NCBI GenBank assembly: GCA_958422185.1
Contig: CATZNW010000027.1
Coordinates: 1-37,309, forward strand
Reading direction: 5' to 3'
Length of the DNA: 37,309 nucleotides
From: an uncultured Clostridium sp.
GTDB taxonomy: Bacteria; Bacillota; Clostridia; Oscillospirales; Acutalibacteraceae
Part shown: piece by piece, positions 1 through 8,946 of the stretch
How the letters are laid out: each line of letters begins with the position of its first letter
Numbering within the stretch: position 1 is the stretch's first letter
The notes under the pieces: generated by a model
Seen by the model: the letters and a program-made list of their open reading frames with translations, nothing else
What the model was told of the DNA's origin: nothing
Database searches by the model: none
Translations under genes and position numbers: made by a program

Positions 1-74
1 TCAATATGCGAATTGATTTTCTGATAAACATGGTATCCACTTCCGATTTTTATATGAAAACATTTAAAATAAAA

Positions 75-106
75 GCAAAAAAAAGGCCGCACCATAAGGT
101 GCAGCC
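75..106 (-). terminator. Intrinsic terminator of the MATE gene
   Basis: Read on the minus strand, a 9-bp stem (GGCTGCACC / GGTGCGGCC, with one G-T pair and a 4-nt loop) is followed directly by a run of eight T. It lies 22 nt beyond the stop codon of the MATE exporter. Nothing else is recognisable in positions 1-127. Confidence 0.8.
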
Positions 107-127
107 GGATCTGACAAACAAACCACA

Positions 128-1474
128 TTAAACCTGAAGGAGTCTTAAACGTTTCTTTTTACTTAAAAACGGAACAGCAAACAGGAGAGCCTTGCATATA
201 TTATCCGCTATCATACAATACCAAACGGCGTTAAGGCCGAGATCCCACACACGCACGCAGAGGAATGTGAACAGAATCCTTACGCCCCACATACCCGCCG
301 TTTCAACAAAGAAGGCATATTTTGTGCGCCCAAGGCCGTAAAATATGCCTTCAAGCACCACCATAAGACCGAAAAACGGCTCTGAAAAAGCAACGATCTT
401 AAGCATTGCCGCTCCAAGTTCAATTACCCGCTCACTTGGGGTAAACAGGCTCATCAGCAGTGTCGAGCCGAAATACAGAACAAGGCCGCTGAGTATCATA
501 ACGGCAACTGTTAAGGCCACGCTCAGTCTGCTTACCTCTTTAAGTTTCTTAACGCTGCGTTCCCCTCTTGCATTGCCCACAAGGGTCGAGGCGGCGGAGC
601 GCAGACCGTAACCCGGGACATAGAATATGGTTTCCGCCGTTACAGCTATGGAATGCGCGGCAAACACCGTTGTTCCCATACCCGAAACAAGGCTTGCAAA
701 AACAACATAACCCAGGCAGGAGGCAACACTGCTGCCGAGTACCGGCATGCCTACCCCGGCATATTCCTTTAGCAGCGGCTTATCTGCGCGGATTCCGGTG
801 ATACGCCATTCAAGGTCTTTGTTTTTATAGCACGAATAAAGCATCAGCGCTCCGGAAAGCGCATAGGAAAGAGCGGACGCAATGGCAGCGCCCTCAACAC
901 CCAGTTTAAAAGTATATATTAAAAAATAGTTCATCACTATGTTCAAGCCATTAGCCGCAGCGCTTATGATCATAGGCGTTTTTGTATTTCTGACAGCACG
1001 CAGGGCATATCCCATAACGGACGAAAGCGAACGAAAAACAAGCGGCAGGCTTATTATAAAGAAATAGCGCGAAGCCGTTGGGCAGATCGCCGGCTCAGCA
1101 CCCATCCAGACAGGAATAAAGGGGCAGAGTGCGACCGACGCCGCGCCAAGCACAACGCCGGCGCCCGTGGCAAGAATAAAGGCCTGGCGGCAAAGTTTTT
1201 TAACCTGCTCCTTATCCCCCGCGCCGTAAGCTTTGGATATAAGAACAAGCGCTGCCGTGCCGATAGCGGTAGGAGCGCTGTTTACAAGCCATGTTACATT
1301 TGTTGTTATGCTGACGGAAGCCGTTGCCTGCTCTCCGAGCCTGCCGACCATTGCCGTATCAACATATTGAAGAAGAGTGGACAGTATCTGCTCTATTACC
1401 GTTGGAAAAGAGAGAAATATAAGCGTTTTAAAAAGCCGGTGATCGCCCCTCTTAAAAACTGAACCCTGTTTCAT
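128..1474 (-). CDS. MATE family efflux transporter
   Basis: A 448-residue polytopic membrane protein with about 12 hydrophobic segments and no signal peptide, the usual size for MATE/DinF-type exporters. The N-terminal half has the typical run 'FPTVIEQILSTLLQYVDTAMVGRLGE', in which the helix-1 region faces the substrate cavity in known family members. Members export cationic drugs or metabolites in exchange for Na+ or H+; the substrate cannot be read from sequence. The gene is followed by its own terminator and lies 29 nt downstream of the DUF3737 gene on the same strand, so the two may be co-transcribed. Confidence 0.9.
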   Translation of the reverse strand: MKQGSVFKRGDHRLFKTLIFLSFPTVIEQILSTLLQYVDTAMVGRLGEQATASVSITTNVTWLVNSAPTAIGTAALVLISKAYGAGDKEQVKKLCRQAFILATGAGVVLGAASVALCPFIPVWMGAEPAICPTASRYFFIISLPLVFRSLSSVMGYALRAVRNTKTPMIISAAANGLNIVMNYFLIYTFKLGVEGAAIASALSYALSGALMLYSCYKNKDLEWRITGIRADKPLLKEYAGVGMPVLGSSVASCLGYVVFASLVSGMGTTVFAAHSIAVTAETIFYVPGYGLRSAASTLVGNARGERSVKKLKEVSRLSVALTVAVMILSGLVLYFGSTLLMSLFTPSERVIELGAAMLKIVAFSEPFFGLMVVLEGIFYGLGRTKYAFFVETAGMWGVRILFTFLCVRVWDLGLNAVWYCMIADNICKALLFAVPFLSKKKRLRLLQV

Positions 1475-1502
1475 ATAGATTTATCCCGTATAGAATAGAT
1501 AA

Positions 1503-2369
1503 TTAGGCGCAGACGTCATTTTCGCCGGCAACACTGCCTGCCACTATAATCTGCGCTTTTGCTTTGTCATCATCCGATATGATCTCGCCCACAGCAGGGA
1601 CACAGATCTTGCCGGCATAAGGATTTTTTATGCTGATGACTGGAGTTGTGATCTGCGCATCAACTTCCGATTTTTCAAAGCACAGATCAGTATCTATCAT
1701 TTCACAGTTTATAAGCTTAAGATTTTCACAGTAGCAAAAAGGCTGCGTACCTACTATCCGGCAGTTGATCAGAGTTAAGCCGTCTGAATACCAGGCAAGA
1801 TATTCGCCCTTTACAAGGCTGTTTTTTACGGTTACGTTATGTGCGTGCCAAAAGGCATCCTTGGTGTCCAGGCTGCAGTCCTCAAACACGGCGTTCTTTA
1901 TATACTGAAAGGAATACTTGCCTTTGAAATCAACATTTTTAAAGCTGATATTTTCACTGCGCATCATGAAATACTCCGACTGAGCGGTGCAGCTTTTCAT
2001 ATTGATATGATTTACCGACCATCCGAATTCAGGAGAGATGATATCGCAGTTTTCCATGGTTACATTACTGCATTCGCGAAGCGCTTTAATACCGTGAAGC
2101 TTTGTTGATCTAATCTCTATATCATTCGAATACCAAAGCGCGGCACGGCAAAGTTCGGTCATATCGCAGGAATCTATTTTAAGATGATCATCATGCCAGA
2201 ACGGATAGCGCAGATTACAGAACGTGTTGTAAACCTCTACATTACTGCTTTCTTTGAGAGCGCTTTCTCCGTCCGCAGGGCCGTCAAAAGCACAGTTTTT
2301 AAGTATAACGCCGTCGCTGCCGTAAAGCGCGCGTTCCTGATCAAACTTTTTATATTCATAAGTTTTCAT
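1503..2369 (-). CDS. DUF3737 family right-handed beta-helix protein
   Basis: The 288-residue product has the repetitive pattern of a DUF3737 protein: short strands rich in Asn, Cys and aromatic residues recurring about every 20 residues (for example 'VTMENCDIISP', 'ISFKNVDFKG', 'LTLINCRIVG'), consistent with a single-stranded right-handed parallel beta-helix like that of pectate-lyase folds. There is no signal peptide or membrane segment, so a cytoplasmic location is likely. No catalytic residues can be assigned, and the biological role of the family is unknown. The start has a GGGAGGATC Shine-Dalgarno region 6-8 nt upstream. Confidence 0.85.
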   Translation of the reverse strand: MKTYEYKKFDQERALYGSDGVILKNCAFDGPADGESALKESSNVEVYNTFCNLRYPFWHDDHLKIDSCDMTELCRAALWYSNDIEIRSTKLHGIKALRECSNVTMENCDIISPEFGWSVNHINMKSCTAQSEYFMMRSENISFKNVDFKGKYSFQYIKNAVFEDCSLDTKDAFWHAHNVTVKNSLVKGEYLAWYSDGLTLINCRIVGTQPFCYCENLKLINCEMIDTDLCFEKSEVDAQITTPVISIKNPYAGKICVPAVGEIISDDDKAKAQIIVAGSVAGENDVCA

Positions 2370-2444
2370 ACTTGATCCTCCCTACTATTCATTCTATTCT
2401 GTATCAAATATTATTTTGATCAAAACCCATTAAAATAATATCTG

Positions 2445-3527
2445 CTATGAGCAGGCGTTTACTATCTGATTCACAAGACGCCAATAAACACTTGACGCAC
2501 CTTCATAATTACTTGTAAATGCAATAACAAGCTGAAGATCCGGAACAACAAAGATATACTGACCGCCATGGCCCTGGGCAAAATAAGCATGATAATCACG
2601 ATCTCCGAAAGTGCGGACCCACCACTGATATCCGTAATCGGCGGAACCGGAATCACGGTCAAACCTAACGGTAGTGGACTCATCTACCCATTCTGATGAA
2701 ATGAGTTGTTCGCCCTGCCATTCGCCGCCGTTTAAAAACAGCATTCCAAACTTTGCCATATCATAAATATGCATGGAAACGCCGTTGCCGCCGTCCGAAA
2801 TGCCCTAGGCATCAGCCGAAAGGCTTACGCTTTCCATTCCCATTGGCTCAAACAGATATCTTTTGCCGAATTCCTCAAGCGTCATTCCGGAAGCCTGCTG
2901 CAGGACCGCGCTCAAAAGATGCGTGTTTCCCGTTGAGTAACTGAATACTGTACCGGGACGTGAAGTAATCGGGCGGTCCAGAATATACTGCACCCAGTTT
3001 TCCGACGCGCGCCAGTCGTACCAGTCGGCAGTGTCGCTCATATCTATTCCCGAAGTATGCGTAAGCAGATGGCGGATAGTAATATCCTGCCAGTATTCAT
3101 TATCATTTTCAAGCACCTGAGGAAAATACTGAGACAAGGGAATATCCACGTTCTGAATAATCCCCATATCTATCGCGATACCGATCAAGGCGCTCGTTAC
3201 GCTTTTTGACGCGGAATTCAGGACAAACACGCTGTTTTCATCGTACCCGTCTTTATAATATTCATCAACGATATAACCGTTTCTGACTATTACGGACGCA
3301 AGCAGAGGAAACGAATCAAACGTCTCGTGCACTTCATCTAATACTGCCGGATCCACGCTCTGATTTTCCGGACTGTCCTTTTGCCACTGCCATACAAGCG
3401 GGGCAGCGGTTGTTGGAACCGTTGTGCTATCTGTTTGTGCTTCAGAGATATCTTCCTTTTGGTTAGTGCATGCGCAAAATGCAAAAGCCAACGCGACCGC
3501 GGTCAATACTGCAATTATTTTTTTCAT
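2445..3527 (-). pseudogene. Serine hydrolase (class C beta-lactamase-like) lipoprotein, interrupted by in-frame TAG
   Basis: The reading frame codes for a lipoprotein signal (lipobox FCAC, Cys about residue 20) and a beta-lactamase/penicillin-binding-protein-like esterase fold. The SxxK motif is 'SASK' in 'LNSASKSVTSALIG', the YxN-type motif is 'YSTGN', and a C-terminal 'GHGGQYIF' replaces the KTG region. A TAG at 2805-2807 splits it after residue 240; the frame then continues unchanged for about 118 codons ('GISDGGNGVSMHIYDMAKFG'), which carry conserved family sequence. A single C-to-T change in a CAG (Gln) codon would explain it. The upstream fragment lacks the last strand with the His-Gly motif and is unlikely to be active. 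It could be a recent pseudogene or a sequence error. Confidence 0.85.
2805..2807 (-). other. In-frame amber codon inside the serine hydrolase gene
   Basis: On the minus strand the codons read GCT GAT GCC TAG GGC ATT. The same frame is open on both sides and encodes one continuous family domain. Other genes in the window (ypeB, the DUF6076 gene) end with TAG, so TAG is an ordinary stop here. Confidence 0.85.
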
Positions 3528-3709
3528 AAAAATGCCCCTTAATGGTAACCTGAACGGCAGTTTTCCCGCCGCAAGATCAGTTTATCACCAAAGGGCTCTT
3601 ATAGCAAATACTTATTTTGAATAGTCGTTTATAACTTTTTTCTATATCTAAAAAGATCTTCAAAGCAAAAGCACAGTGCGCCGTTTCGCATCCGTTCAGC
3701 AGAATCGGA

Positions 3710-5143
3710 TCAGCCGAGGATCTCCTTCAGGATCTTCGTTACTTCCGCCGCCGGAGCTTTGCCTTTTAATGCGCGCATACACTGACCGATAAGGAAGTTA
3801 AAAGACTGCGCTTTGCCGCCTTTATATTCGTCAACAGCCTTTTGATTGCCTGCTATAACTTCTTCTACAACAGATCTTATCGCACCTGTATCCGAAAGGA
3901 CTTCCATATTATGCTCCTTAACATAATCGGCAGGAACAACATCCTCTTCAAAAACTGCTTTGAAAACTTTTTTGGCGGAATCGCGGCTGATCTTATTGGA
4001 ATTAAGAAGATTTATGATCTCGCCGAGCGAATCCTGCCTGAAGCTCATATTTTCCGGCAGCGTCTGGGTATCGTTGAGCATTTTCATCAGTTCGCCCATG
4101 ATCCAGTTGGCACTGTCTTTCGGATTATTTGTGATCTCGACCGTCCTTTCAAACAGGCGAACGTAATACACGCTTGAGCAGATCATGGATGTGTCATACT
4201 CCGAAAGGCCGAGTTCGTTCATATAACGCTCTTTTTTCGCGTCCGGAAGTTCAGGAAGATTCTTTCTTATCTTTTCAACATATTCATCCGTAAGGCATAC
4301 GGGCGGAAGATCCGGATCCGGAAAATATTTATAATCCTGCGCGTCTTCCTTGCTGCGCATTGCATGGGATTCGCCTTTCGCGTCATCCCATCTTCTTGTT
4401 TCCTGAACTACCTTTCCGCCGTCCTCAATGATCTCCTGCTGGCGTCTTGCCTCACTTTCGATAGCATTGTGAATCGCCTTAAAGGAGTTGATGTTTTTCA
4501 TTTCCGTTCGTGTGCCGAGCTGATCCGAGCCCTTTTCCATAACGGAAACATTTACATCGGCACGAAGAGAACCCTCCTGCATTTTACAATCAGACACGCC
4601 GCAGAACTGAAGAATATCCCTGAGTTTTTCAACATACTGCACAGCTTCGTCAGCAGATGCAATATCCGGCTCGGAAACGATCTCAAGAAGCGGAACGCCG
4701 CAGCGGTTAAAATTGACGAGGGTGCAGTCGTTCCACTCGTCATGGATCAGTTTGCCGGCGTCTTCTTCCATATGGATCTCATGGATCCTCACTTTCTTTT
4801 TACCGCCGTTAATGCTGTCATCTATTTCAATATAGCCGTTTCTGCATATGGGCAGATAAAGCTGGCTTATCTGATAAGCCTTCGGCAGATCGGGATAAAA
4901 ATAATTTTTCCTGTCAAACTTATTGTTCATTGTGATCTCGCAGTTAGTGGCAAGGCCGGTTCTTACCGCGAATTCAAGCACCTTTTCGTTTAATACGGGA
5001 AGCGTGCCGGGCATGCCCGAACATATCTCGCAGACGTGGGTATTCGGCTCTCCGCCGAATTCTGTTGAGCAGGAACAGAAGATCTTGGTTTTCGTTGCAA
5101 GCTCAGTATGCACTTCAAGTCCGCAAACAGTTGAAAATTCCAT
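3710..5143 (-). CDS. gatB: Asp-tRNA(Asn)/Glu-tRNA(Gln) amidotransferase subunit B
   Basis: The 477-residue protein matches GatB in length and sequence. It begins with the kinase-like module ('VCGLEVHTELATKTKIFCSCS', with Zn-type Cys residues and 'CEICSGMPGTLPVLN'), followed by 'EEDAGKLIH', 'NRCGVPLLEIVSEPD' and 'LRADVNVSV', and ends in the YqeY-like tail domain that contacts tRNA. GatB activates the mischarged Glu or Asp on tRNA with ATP and receives ammonia from GatA. It is the last gene of the aspS-gatCAB operon, 12 nt after gatA. A GGAGG-type ribosome-binding site (minus strand AAGGAGGCAGAACC) precedes the start. Confidence 0.97.
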   Translation of the reverse strand: MEFSTVCGLEVHTELATKTKIFCSCSTEFGGEPNTHVCEICSGMPGTLPVLNEKVLEFAVRTGLATNCEITMNNKFDRKNYFYPDLPKAYQISQLYLPICRNGYIEIDDSINGGKKKVRIHEIHMEEDAGKLIHDEWNDCTLVNFNRCGVPLLEIVSEPDIASADEAVQYVEKLRDILQFCGVSDCKMQEGSLRADVNVSVMEKGSDQLGTRTEMKNINSFKAIHNAIESEARRQQEIIEDGGKVVQETRRWDDAKGESHAMRSKEDAQDYKYFPDPDLPPVCLTDEYVEKIRKNLPELPDAKKERYMNELGLSEYDTSMICSSVYYVRLFERTVEITNNPKDSANWIMGELMKMLNDTQTLPENMSFRQDSLGEIINLLNSNKISRDSAKKVFKAVFEEDVVPADYVKEHNMEVLSDTGAIRSVVEEVIAGNQKAVDEYKGGKAQSFNFLIGQCMRALKGKAPAAEVTKILKEILG

Positions 5144-5155
5144 GGTTCTGCCTCC

Positions 5156-6622
5156 TTAAACACCAGCGGGCCTTTTTGTGTGGTGATCTGTTACGCTCTG
5201 GTAAGCATTGCCCGCTGCAAGAATCGTTTTTTCATCAAACGGCCTGCCTATAAGCTGCATGCCTACCGGCATACCGCTGCCGTCAAAACCGCACGGCAGA
5301 GCAAGGGAAGGCAGTCCGGCAATATTGATCATTACCGTATAAATATCGCCGAGGTACATTGCGAGCGGATCGCTTAACCCCTCGCCGATTTTAAGCGCGG
5401 TAGTCGGAGCAACCGGTCCGAGCAGGAAATCATATTTTTCAAAGGCTTCGTTAAACGCTTTGACTATAAGCCCTTTTGCCTTTAAAGCCTTATTATAATA
5501 AGCGTCAAAATAACCGCTTGAAAGCACAAAGTTGCCGAGCATGATGCGCTTTTTGACTTCCATGCCAAAACCCTCGGAGCGTGACTTAAAATATACTTCC
5601 CTAAGGTTTTGCGCATCCGGGGATTTATAGCCGTATTTAATGCCGTCAAAACGCGATAGATTTGAGCACGCCTCTGCACAGGCGATTATATAGTAAGTGG
5701 GGATCGCGTATTTAACGATAGGCATAGCGAATTCCTCAACTTCAGCGCCGAGAGTTCTGAGGGTTTCTGCCGCCTGCATTACACGTTTCGCAACGTCTTC
5801 CTTGATTCCCTCGCCGAAAAAGTCGGCGGGAATGCCCACTTTTTTGCCCTTCAGATCCGTGGTGTTTTTGATCTCCTCAATGGTAAACGGGTTCGGATCG
5901 GCGGAAGTGCCGTCCTTTTCGTCCTTGCCGCAGATAACGGAAAAGAGAGCCGCCGCGTCAAGCGCGGTTTTGGCGATAGGCCCTATCTGATCAAGCGATG
6001 ACGCATAAGCGATAAGACCGTACCTTGAAACCGAACCGTAAGTGGGTTTCAGACCCGTTACGCCGCAGAACGAGCAGGGCTGGCGGATAGAACCGCCGGT
6101 ATCCGAGCCGAGCGCAACAACACTTTCACGCGCAGCAACGGCGGCCGCCGCGCCGCCTGAAGAACCGCCGGGGACTTTATTTGTATCCCACGGATTTTTG
6201 GTTGCGCCGTAATAAGAGGTTTCCGTTGTTGACCCCATAGCGAACTCGTCCATATTGACTTTGCCGCACGGAATCATTCCGGCTGCGGTAAGCTTTTGAA
6301 CAACGGTTGCGTCATAAGGCGGTTTAAAATTATAAAGGATCTTGGACGCGCATGAAGTAATCTCGCCCTTTGTACATATATTATCCTTAATAGCTACCGG
6401 CACGCCGGCCAGTACAGAATCCGTGCTGCCGCTGTCAATAAGTTTCTGGGCGGCTCTTGCCTTTTGGAGCGCCGATTCTTTGTCAAATGCTGTATAGCAA
6501 TTGTAATTACCGTCCCTGTCTTCTATACTTTTGGCAACGGAATGAACGGCATCCTCGCAGGAGATCTCCCTGTTTTTTATTTTCTGCGCTATTTGGAGCG
6601 CGGTCATTTCATAAATTTCCAT
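5156..6622 (-). CDS. gatA: Asp-tRNA(Asn)/Glu-tRNA(Gln) amidotransferase subunit A
   Basis: The 488-residue amidase-signature protein releases ammonia from glutamine for the GatB reaction. The Ser-cisSer-Lys catalytic triad is visible: Lys79 in 'PVAIKDN', Ser154 in 'GGSSGGAAAA' and Ser178 in 'GSDTGGSIRQP'. Length and C-terminal 'GLPSLALPCGF' and 'GMQLIGRPFDE' motifs are normal for GatA. It follows gatC by 10 nt and precedes gatB by 12 nt, so all are probably on one mRNA. A purine-rich GGAGGCTCAGT site precedes the ATG. Confidence 0.97.
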   Translation of the reverse strand: MEIYEMTALQIAQKIKNREISCEDAVHSVAKSIEDRDGNYNCYTAFDKESALQKARAAQKLIDSGSTDSVLAGVPVAIKDNICTKGEITSCASKILYNFKPPYDATVVQKLTAAGMIPCGKVNMDEFAMGSTTETSYYGATKNPWDTNKVPGGSSGGAAAAVAARESVVALGSDTGGSIRQPCSFCGVTGLKPTYGSVSRYGLIAYASSLDQIGPIAKTALDAAALFSVICGKDEKDGTSADPNPFTIEEIKNTTDLKGKKVGIPADFFGEGIKEDVAKRVMQAAETLRTLGAEVEEFAMPIVKYAIPTYYIIACAEACSNLSRFDGIKYGYKSPDAQNLREVYFKSRSEGFGMEVKKRIMLGNFVLSSGYFDAYYNKALKAKGLIVKAFNEAFEKYDFLLGPVAPTTALKIGEGLSDPLAMYLGDIYTVMINIAGLPSLALPCGFDGSGMPVGMQLIGRPFDEKTILAAGNAYQSVTDHHTKRPAGV

Positions 6623-6632
6623 ACTGAGCCTC

Positions 6633-6923
6633 CTATTCCGTTACCGTTTTGGGAACTACAAAAGCGCCGCCGCTGCTTTCGGGTGCGTTTGCCGTGATCT
6701 CTTCCGGAGACACGGAAGGCTTTACCTCATCTTTTCTGAAAACATTGGTTATCGGAAAAGAATGGCTCATAGCCTCAACGCCTGTTGTATCCAGCTCGTT
6801 GAGCATATCAATATAGGTAAGTATATCCTGAAGCTCGGCTCCCACCTTTTTTTCCTCATCTTCAGTAAGGGTTATGCGGGCAAGTGATTCAAGATATTTG
6901 ATCAGATCGGGAGTGATTTGCAT
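6633..6923 (-). CDS. gatC: Asp-tRNA(Asn)/Glu-tRNA(Gln) amidotransferase subunit C
   Basis: The 96-residue GatC wraps around the GatA-GatB interface and stabilises the complex. Typical features are the N-terminal 'LIKYLESLARITLTEDE' helix, 'DILTYIDMLNELDTTGVEAMSH' and the C-terminal 'FRKDEV...APESSGGAFVVPKTV'. The start at 6923 (MQITPD) is preferred to a longer in-frame ATG at 6977, because an AGGAGGT site lies about 8 nt before it and the family starts here. It lies between aspS and gatA. Confidence 0.95.
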   Translation of the reverse strand: MQITPDLIKYLESLARITLTEDEEKKVGAELQDILTYIDMLNELDTTGVEAMSHSFPITNVFRKDEVKPSVSPEEITANAPESSGGAFVVPKTVTE

Positions 6924-6967
6924 AATACATGACCTCCTAAATGCATAAAAACAATTATAAAAGGCAA

Positions 6968-6990
6968 TCGGGCGCACACAGGTGCACCCG
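6968..6990 (-). other. Intergenic hairpin between aspS and gatC
   Basis: On the minus strand a 9-bp GC-rich stem (CGGGTGCAC / GTGCGCCCG with one G-T pair, 4-nt loop) lies between the aspS stop and the gatC start. Only a broken T-run (ATTGCCTTTT) follows, so it may be a weak terminator or a processing or stability hairpin that lowers gatCAB relative to aspS. Confidence 0.5.
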
Positions 6991-6996
6991 TATTCT

Positions 6997-8751
6997 TTAT
7001 TTTTCGGGCACGGGGCGGCGCAGCTTGATATGCGTTTCGCGAAGCTGCATTTCCGTTACCGTATTGGGCGCGCCGAGGAGAAGATCCTGCGCGTTTGAAT
7101 TCATGGGGAAAGCAATGACTTCCCTGATATTCTCCTCATCTTTAAGGAGCATGATCATTCTGTCCACGCCCGGGGCCATACCGGCATGCGGCGGAGCTCC
7201 GTAATGGAAGGCTTTAAACAGAGCGCCGAATTTTTCCTTAACATCCTCCTCGGTATACCCTGCCATTTCAAAAGCCTTGACCATAACATCCGGTCTGTGG
7301 TTTCTTACCGCGCCTGAGGAAAGCTCAACACCGTTGCAGACGATATCATACTGATACGCCTTGATCTTCAGCGGGTCTTCGTTGAGCAGAGCATCCATCT
7401 CTCCCTGCGGCATAGAAAACGGATTATGCGTAAAAATGAGTTTTCCGTCCTCGTCCCTTTCGTACATCGGGAAATCAGTAATAAAGCAGAGTTCAAATTT
7501 GTTTTTATCAATAAGATCAAGCCGGTTCGCCAGCTCTGTGCGTATCTGACCGGCAAGCTCGTTTACGCGCTTAGGAGCATCGCAGATAAAGAAAAGGGTA
7601 TCATCCGTTTTGAAGTTAAATATGCGGCGGAGTTCCTCTTTCTTTTCAGGAGGCAGAAATTTGTCAATCGGTCCTTTATAAGAACCGTCCTCCAAAACCT
7701 CTATATATCCTAATCCTTTCATGCCGATCTCAAGAGCAAACTTAAGCATCTTTTCAAACCAGCCTTTGGACTGTTTTGCGCAGCCGGCAACATTGATGCC
7801 TCTTACGGGTCTGCCCTGAAACGCCTTAAACTCAACATCGCTGAAAAAATCAGTAAGATCGACTATCTCAAGCGGGTTTCGGAGATCCGGCTTGTCAGTG
7901 CCGTATTTAAGCATTGCCTCCTCATAAGGTATCCTTACGAACGGAGCGGGAGAGACCTCTTTGCCGCCGCCGAATTTTTTGAAAGTATCATAAAGAACAT
8001 CCTCTGCAACATCAAAAACATCTTCCTGTGTTGCGAAAGCCATCTCAAAATCGAGCTGATAAAATTCGCCGGGTGAACGGTCCGCCCGAGCGTCCTCATC
8101 CCTGAAGCACGGAGCGATCTGGAAATACTTGTCAAACCCGGAGACCATAAGCAATTGCTTGAACTGCTGCGGCGCCTGCGGCAGTGCGTAAAACTTGCCC
8201 TCATGCTTTCGTGACGGAATGATATAGTCCCTTGCGCCCTCCGGAGAAGAACAGGTCAGAATAGGCGTTGTGATCTCCGTAAAGCCAAGACTTTCCATCT
8301 TTTTGCGAAGGAAGGAAACGACCTGACTTCTGAAGATGATGTTATCGTGCACAGCTCTGTTCCTTAAATCAAGAAAACGGTAAGTAAGACGGACGTCTTC
8401 CCTTGTTTCCTTAGAATCCGAGACCTCAAAAGGCAGATTCTCCGTACAGGCGCCGAGAACGGTGAGTTTATCAACCTTAACTTCAAGTTCGCCCGTTTTA
8501 AGCTTTTTATTTACCGTTTCCTCATCGCGTTTTACAACAACGCCCTCAACAGAGATGACACTTTCTTTTTTGAGGTGGTAAATCAGCGTGTCATCATTTA
8601 CAACCACCTGGGTCACACCGTATTCGTCCCGCAGATCAATAAAGGCAACGCCGCCGTGGTCGCGTATAGTATCCACCCAGCCGGCAAGAGTAACTCTTTT
8701 GCCGAGATCATCGAGCGTAAGTTCATTACAATTAAAAGTTCTGTAAGCCAT
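6997..8751 (-). CDS. aspS: Aspartyl-tRNA synthetase, possibly non-discriminating
   Basis: A bacterial-type class IIb synthetase of 584 residues: N-terminal OB-fold anticodon domain (about 1-110), catalytic core with motif 2 'FRDEDARADRSPGEFYQLD', the bacterial GAD insertion (about 290-420), and motif 3 'GMAPGVDRMIMLL'. It charges tRNA(Asp), and perhaps tRNA(Asn), with Asp. The OB-fold loop reads 'TIRDHGGVAFIDLRD' with His32, the residue type linked to tRNA(Asn)-tolerant enzymes. The first gene of the aspS-gatCAB operon, it has a promoter at 8860-8888. The start at 8751 (MAYRTF) fits the family N-terminus and a GAAAGGA site; the longer frame to 8847 would run into the promoter leader. Confidence 0.95.
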   Translation of the reverse strand: MAYRTFNCNELTLDDLGKRVTLAGWVDTIRDHGGVAFIDLRDEYGVTQVVVNDDTLIYHLKKESVISVEGVVVKRDEETVNKKLKTGELEVKVDKLTVLGACTENLPFEVSDSKETREDVRLTYRFLDLRNRAVHDNIIFRSQVVSFLRKKMESLGFTEITTPILTCSSPEGARDYIIPSRKHEGKFYALPQAPQQFKQLLMVSGFDKYFQIAPCFRDEDARADRSPGEFYQLDFEMAFATQEDVFDVAEDVLYDTFKKFGGGKEVSPAPFVRIPYEEAMLKYGTDKPDLRNPLEIVDLTDFFSDVEFKAFQGRPVRGINVAGCAKQSKGWFEKMLKFALEIGMKGLGYIEVLEDGSYKGPIDKFLPPEKKEELRRIFNFKTDDTLFFICDAPKRVNELAGQIRTELANRLDLIDKNKFELCFITDFPMYERDEDGKLIFTHNPFSMPQGEMDALLNEDPLKIKAYQYDIVCNGVELSSGAVRNHRPDVMVKAFEMAGYTEEDVKEKFGALFKAFHYGAPPHAGMAPGVDRMIMLLKDEENIREVIAFPMNSNAQDLLLGAPNTVTEMQLRETHIKLRRPVPEK

Positions 8752-8859
8752 AAGTACAATTCCTTTCGGCGGAAGATTTAACACTGGCCGCTTCACGCGG
8801 CGCGGAGCGGAAAGCGCTGTTTTGCCGAAGACTATACCACTCCACAATAATTCCGTAAT

Positions 8860-8888
8860 AGTATAGCATAATAAATTAAAATATACAA
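8860..8888 (-). promoter_or_regulatory. Sigma-A type promoter of aspS-gatCAB
   Basis: The minus strand reads TTGTAT (8883-8888), a 17-nt spacer, then TATACT (8860-8865) with an upstream TGC extended -10. Transcription would start near 8853, leaving a leader of about 100 nt before aspS. No T-box consensus was seen in the leader. Confidence 0.7.
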
Positions 8889-8912
8889 TAAAAAAATTAC
8901 ATATTATGTAAA

Positions 8913-8938
8913 ATCCGCCCCGTCTGCACGGAGCGGAT
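8913..8938 (-). terminator. Probable terminator of the GH13 gene
   Basis: The minus strand has an 11-bp stem (ATCCGCTCCGT / ACGGGGCGGAT, one G-T pair, 4-nt loop) followed by TTTTACATAA, located 9 nt beyond the GH13 stop codon. The T-run is short, so read-through into the aspS promoter region is possible. Confidence 0.65.
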
Positions 8939-8946
8939 GTGAATGA

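Noticed and set aside
2805..2807. TAG read as an amino acid (recoding)
   Set aside because: ypeB and the DUF6076 gene end in TAG, followed by non-coding sequence, so a genome-wide recoding of TAG is not supported.
4364..4993. 209-codon open frame on the plus strand across gatB
   Set aside because: It is antisense to the conserved gatB coding region with no homology or ribosome-binding site; a shadow frame.
8752..8847. Longer aspS start with 32 extra N-terminal residues
   Set aside because: It would lie in the leader next to the promoter, lacks a ribosome-binding site, and the family starts at MAYRTF.
8752..8853. T-box or other aminoacyl-tRNA riboswitch in the aspS leader
   Set aside because: The leader is only about 100 nt and I found no antiterminator-type T-box core sequence (AGGGTGGNACCGCG-like) or specifier stem.
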